A stretch of 64,000 nucleotides of DNA from positions 50,621,811-50,685,810 of the forward strand of contig CM040085.1 of assembly GCA_022496805.1 (NCBI GenBank), given 5' to 3'. The number at the start of each line of letters is the position of its first letter. Within the stretch, counting starts at the first letter, position 1. Both the position numbers and the translations under genes were made by a program. This document shows positions 63,187-64,000 of this stretch, in pieces. The DNA comes from Pohlia nutans. Its lineage: Eukaryota > Streptophyta > Bryopsida > Bryales > Mniaceae. The notes under the pieces are model-generated. The model searched no databases and was not told where the DNA came from. It saw only the letters and a program-made list of their open reading frames with translations.

Positions 63187-63740
63187 TGCTAATCTGGAGG
63201 AATCTGAGGATGGAGGATTCCAAGGGATTCCCAAAAATCCTTACCACTCTGTGCATCACAAACTGTTGCCCAAAGATCACACTCCCGTATCCAAACTTAA
63301 ACACAGGACATCGGAAATGGAGGTTAGGAAGGTCAGCTCTCAAATCTGTTGTAAAAATAGATGTTGTCAGACGTTTCCTTGGGAGGAGACTAGGAATCTC
63401 CGCCGATAGTTCTATGCCTCTTCAATTGAGGCAAAGAGGGAGACTGCATATGCTATCCAGAGTTAGCTTCGTGCACGTCCGTTAAGGGGAAGGAGGTTTA
63501 TTACTCTTGCCAATGTTTATATCTGTGAGAAAGCATGGTATGTCATTCATGGAGTCTCAAGATCCGCATACCATGTGTACAAGGCTGCTGCAGTGGGAGG
63601 ATGTGTTAGCGAGTTACACGGTAACTCTGGAGCTGTTCGATCTCGTCCCCACACAATTCGAGCCAAGCAACCCTACAAAAAATCATTGATGAGAACTCTG
63701 ACAAGATGTCGAATGAGTTCAGACTCATTGCCAATAAACG

Positions 63741-64000
63741 AGTTGATAATTTAAAGGTTGTGTCAACTGCCATGAATTAGAACCACATGCGTGATCAGGT
63801 TAACTATACATCCCAATGCTCTCACTAGCATTTGTTTGCTTTTGACATTGTATCGGCTGGCAGCTGATACGGTCCAAGTCTATGTCTCTCATTACTTTCA
63901 TTCAACTCTTCATTGCTTTCAGGTCATCGTACAAGTCTCTAGTTGGCGTGTCAAAATATATATGCTAGTTGGAGTGTCGAAATATATACGCTAGTTGGAG
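63741..64000. other. Right edge, intron-like
   Basis: A donor-like CAG/GTTAAC near 63800 and an acceptor-like TTTCAG/GTC near 63922 with the TATCGGCTGG hairpin between them. 63940-64000 repeats CTAGTTGG-GTGTC-AAATATAT words. No gene can be called. Confidence 0.3.

Larger units (their letters stand above)
61771..63740 (+). pseudogene. Decayed transposase-like ORF with CC..C / HGNSG motifs, split by a solo LTR
   Basis: One frame runs through 61771-62746 with stops at 62062 and 62335. The solo LTR follows. Removing it with one 5-bp target copy gives T-A-D-N-L-E-E in frame. Downstream the frame has CCKNRCCQTFPWEETRNLRR, stop, FYASSIEAKRETAYAIQS, stop, then RFITLANVYICEKAWYVIHG, VSRSAYHVYKAAAVGGC and ELHGNSGAVRSRPHTIRAK, ending near 63750. 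The pattern of paired cysteines, a C-x2-AW-x2-HG-(V/I)S block and HGN-x-G recalls a widespread, mostly unnamed family of DDE-transposase-derived proteins. Only the C-terminal half is convincing. Confidence 0.55.

Overview
The window is nuclear DNA of a streptophyte plant. The evidence is plant-type Ty3 and Ty1/copia polyproteins, a Mutator-like (MULE) transposase with a SWIM zinc finger, a CACTA-type element, GT-AG introns, and TTTAGGG-like minisatellites. The element families look to me more like a charophyte, bryophyte, fern or lycophyte than a flowering plant, but the sequence does not settle this. I see no rRNA or tRNA gene, no CRISPR array and no operon. Almost everything is transposable element (TE), TE cargo, or host gene broken by TEs.

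The main structure is a nest of insertions, each resolved to the base by target-site duplications (TSDs) and by rejoining of the interrupted sequence. A degraded Ty3-like element B (5640-61293 in pieces) was hit by two Ty3-like elements on the minus strand. G1 lies at 5854-12558 with TSD ACCTG. G2 runs from 13695 to 60464 with TSD ACCGC. The 5' LTR of G2 is split by a very large MULE-like element at 22716-60226 (imperfect TIRs of about 75 bp, 9-10 bp TSD). The two LTR pieces, 186 and 228 bp, add up to exactly the 414 bp of the other LTR. Inside the MULE, exon 5 of a multi-exon gene is split by a 14,774-bp CACTA-type element (37610-52383, TSD ACA). Inside that, an exon-like segment is split by a young copia element (39907-45369, TSD CCACC). 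A 369-bp MITE with TSD TGTC sits in the gag region of G1.

Region by region. 1-1952: decayed minus-strand copy of a multi-exon gene family with a conserved DGNH motif. 2867-5639: about 150-bp tandem repeats. 5640-13694: element B with G1 inside. 13695-22715: G2. 22716-60226: MULE. Its content is satellite repeats, two unknown divergent ORFs (23675-25379), GTCCTCG-hairpin minisatellites, the minus-strand transposase (31456-27702), the second DGNH gene on the plus strand (31976 to about 53790) divergent from the transposase, a fragment related to B, and an intact ORF of about 730 codons for a coiled-coil protein. 60465-61293: rest of element B. 61413-63740: decayed host or transposon ORFs, one split by a solo LTR (62747-63186).

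How the parts relate. The transposase and the DGNH gene start back to back about 520 bp apart, which suggests they are the two genes of one mobile unit. G1 and G2 both carry an extra ORF between pol and the 3' LTR, the position of env in retroviruses. In both it starts directly after the same splice-acceptor-like sequence. Approximate LTR divergence counted by eye (G1 about 6%, G2 about 1.7%, copia about 0.8%) agrees with the order of nesting.
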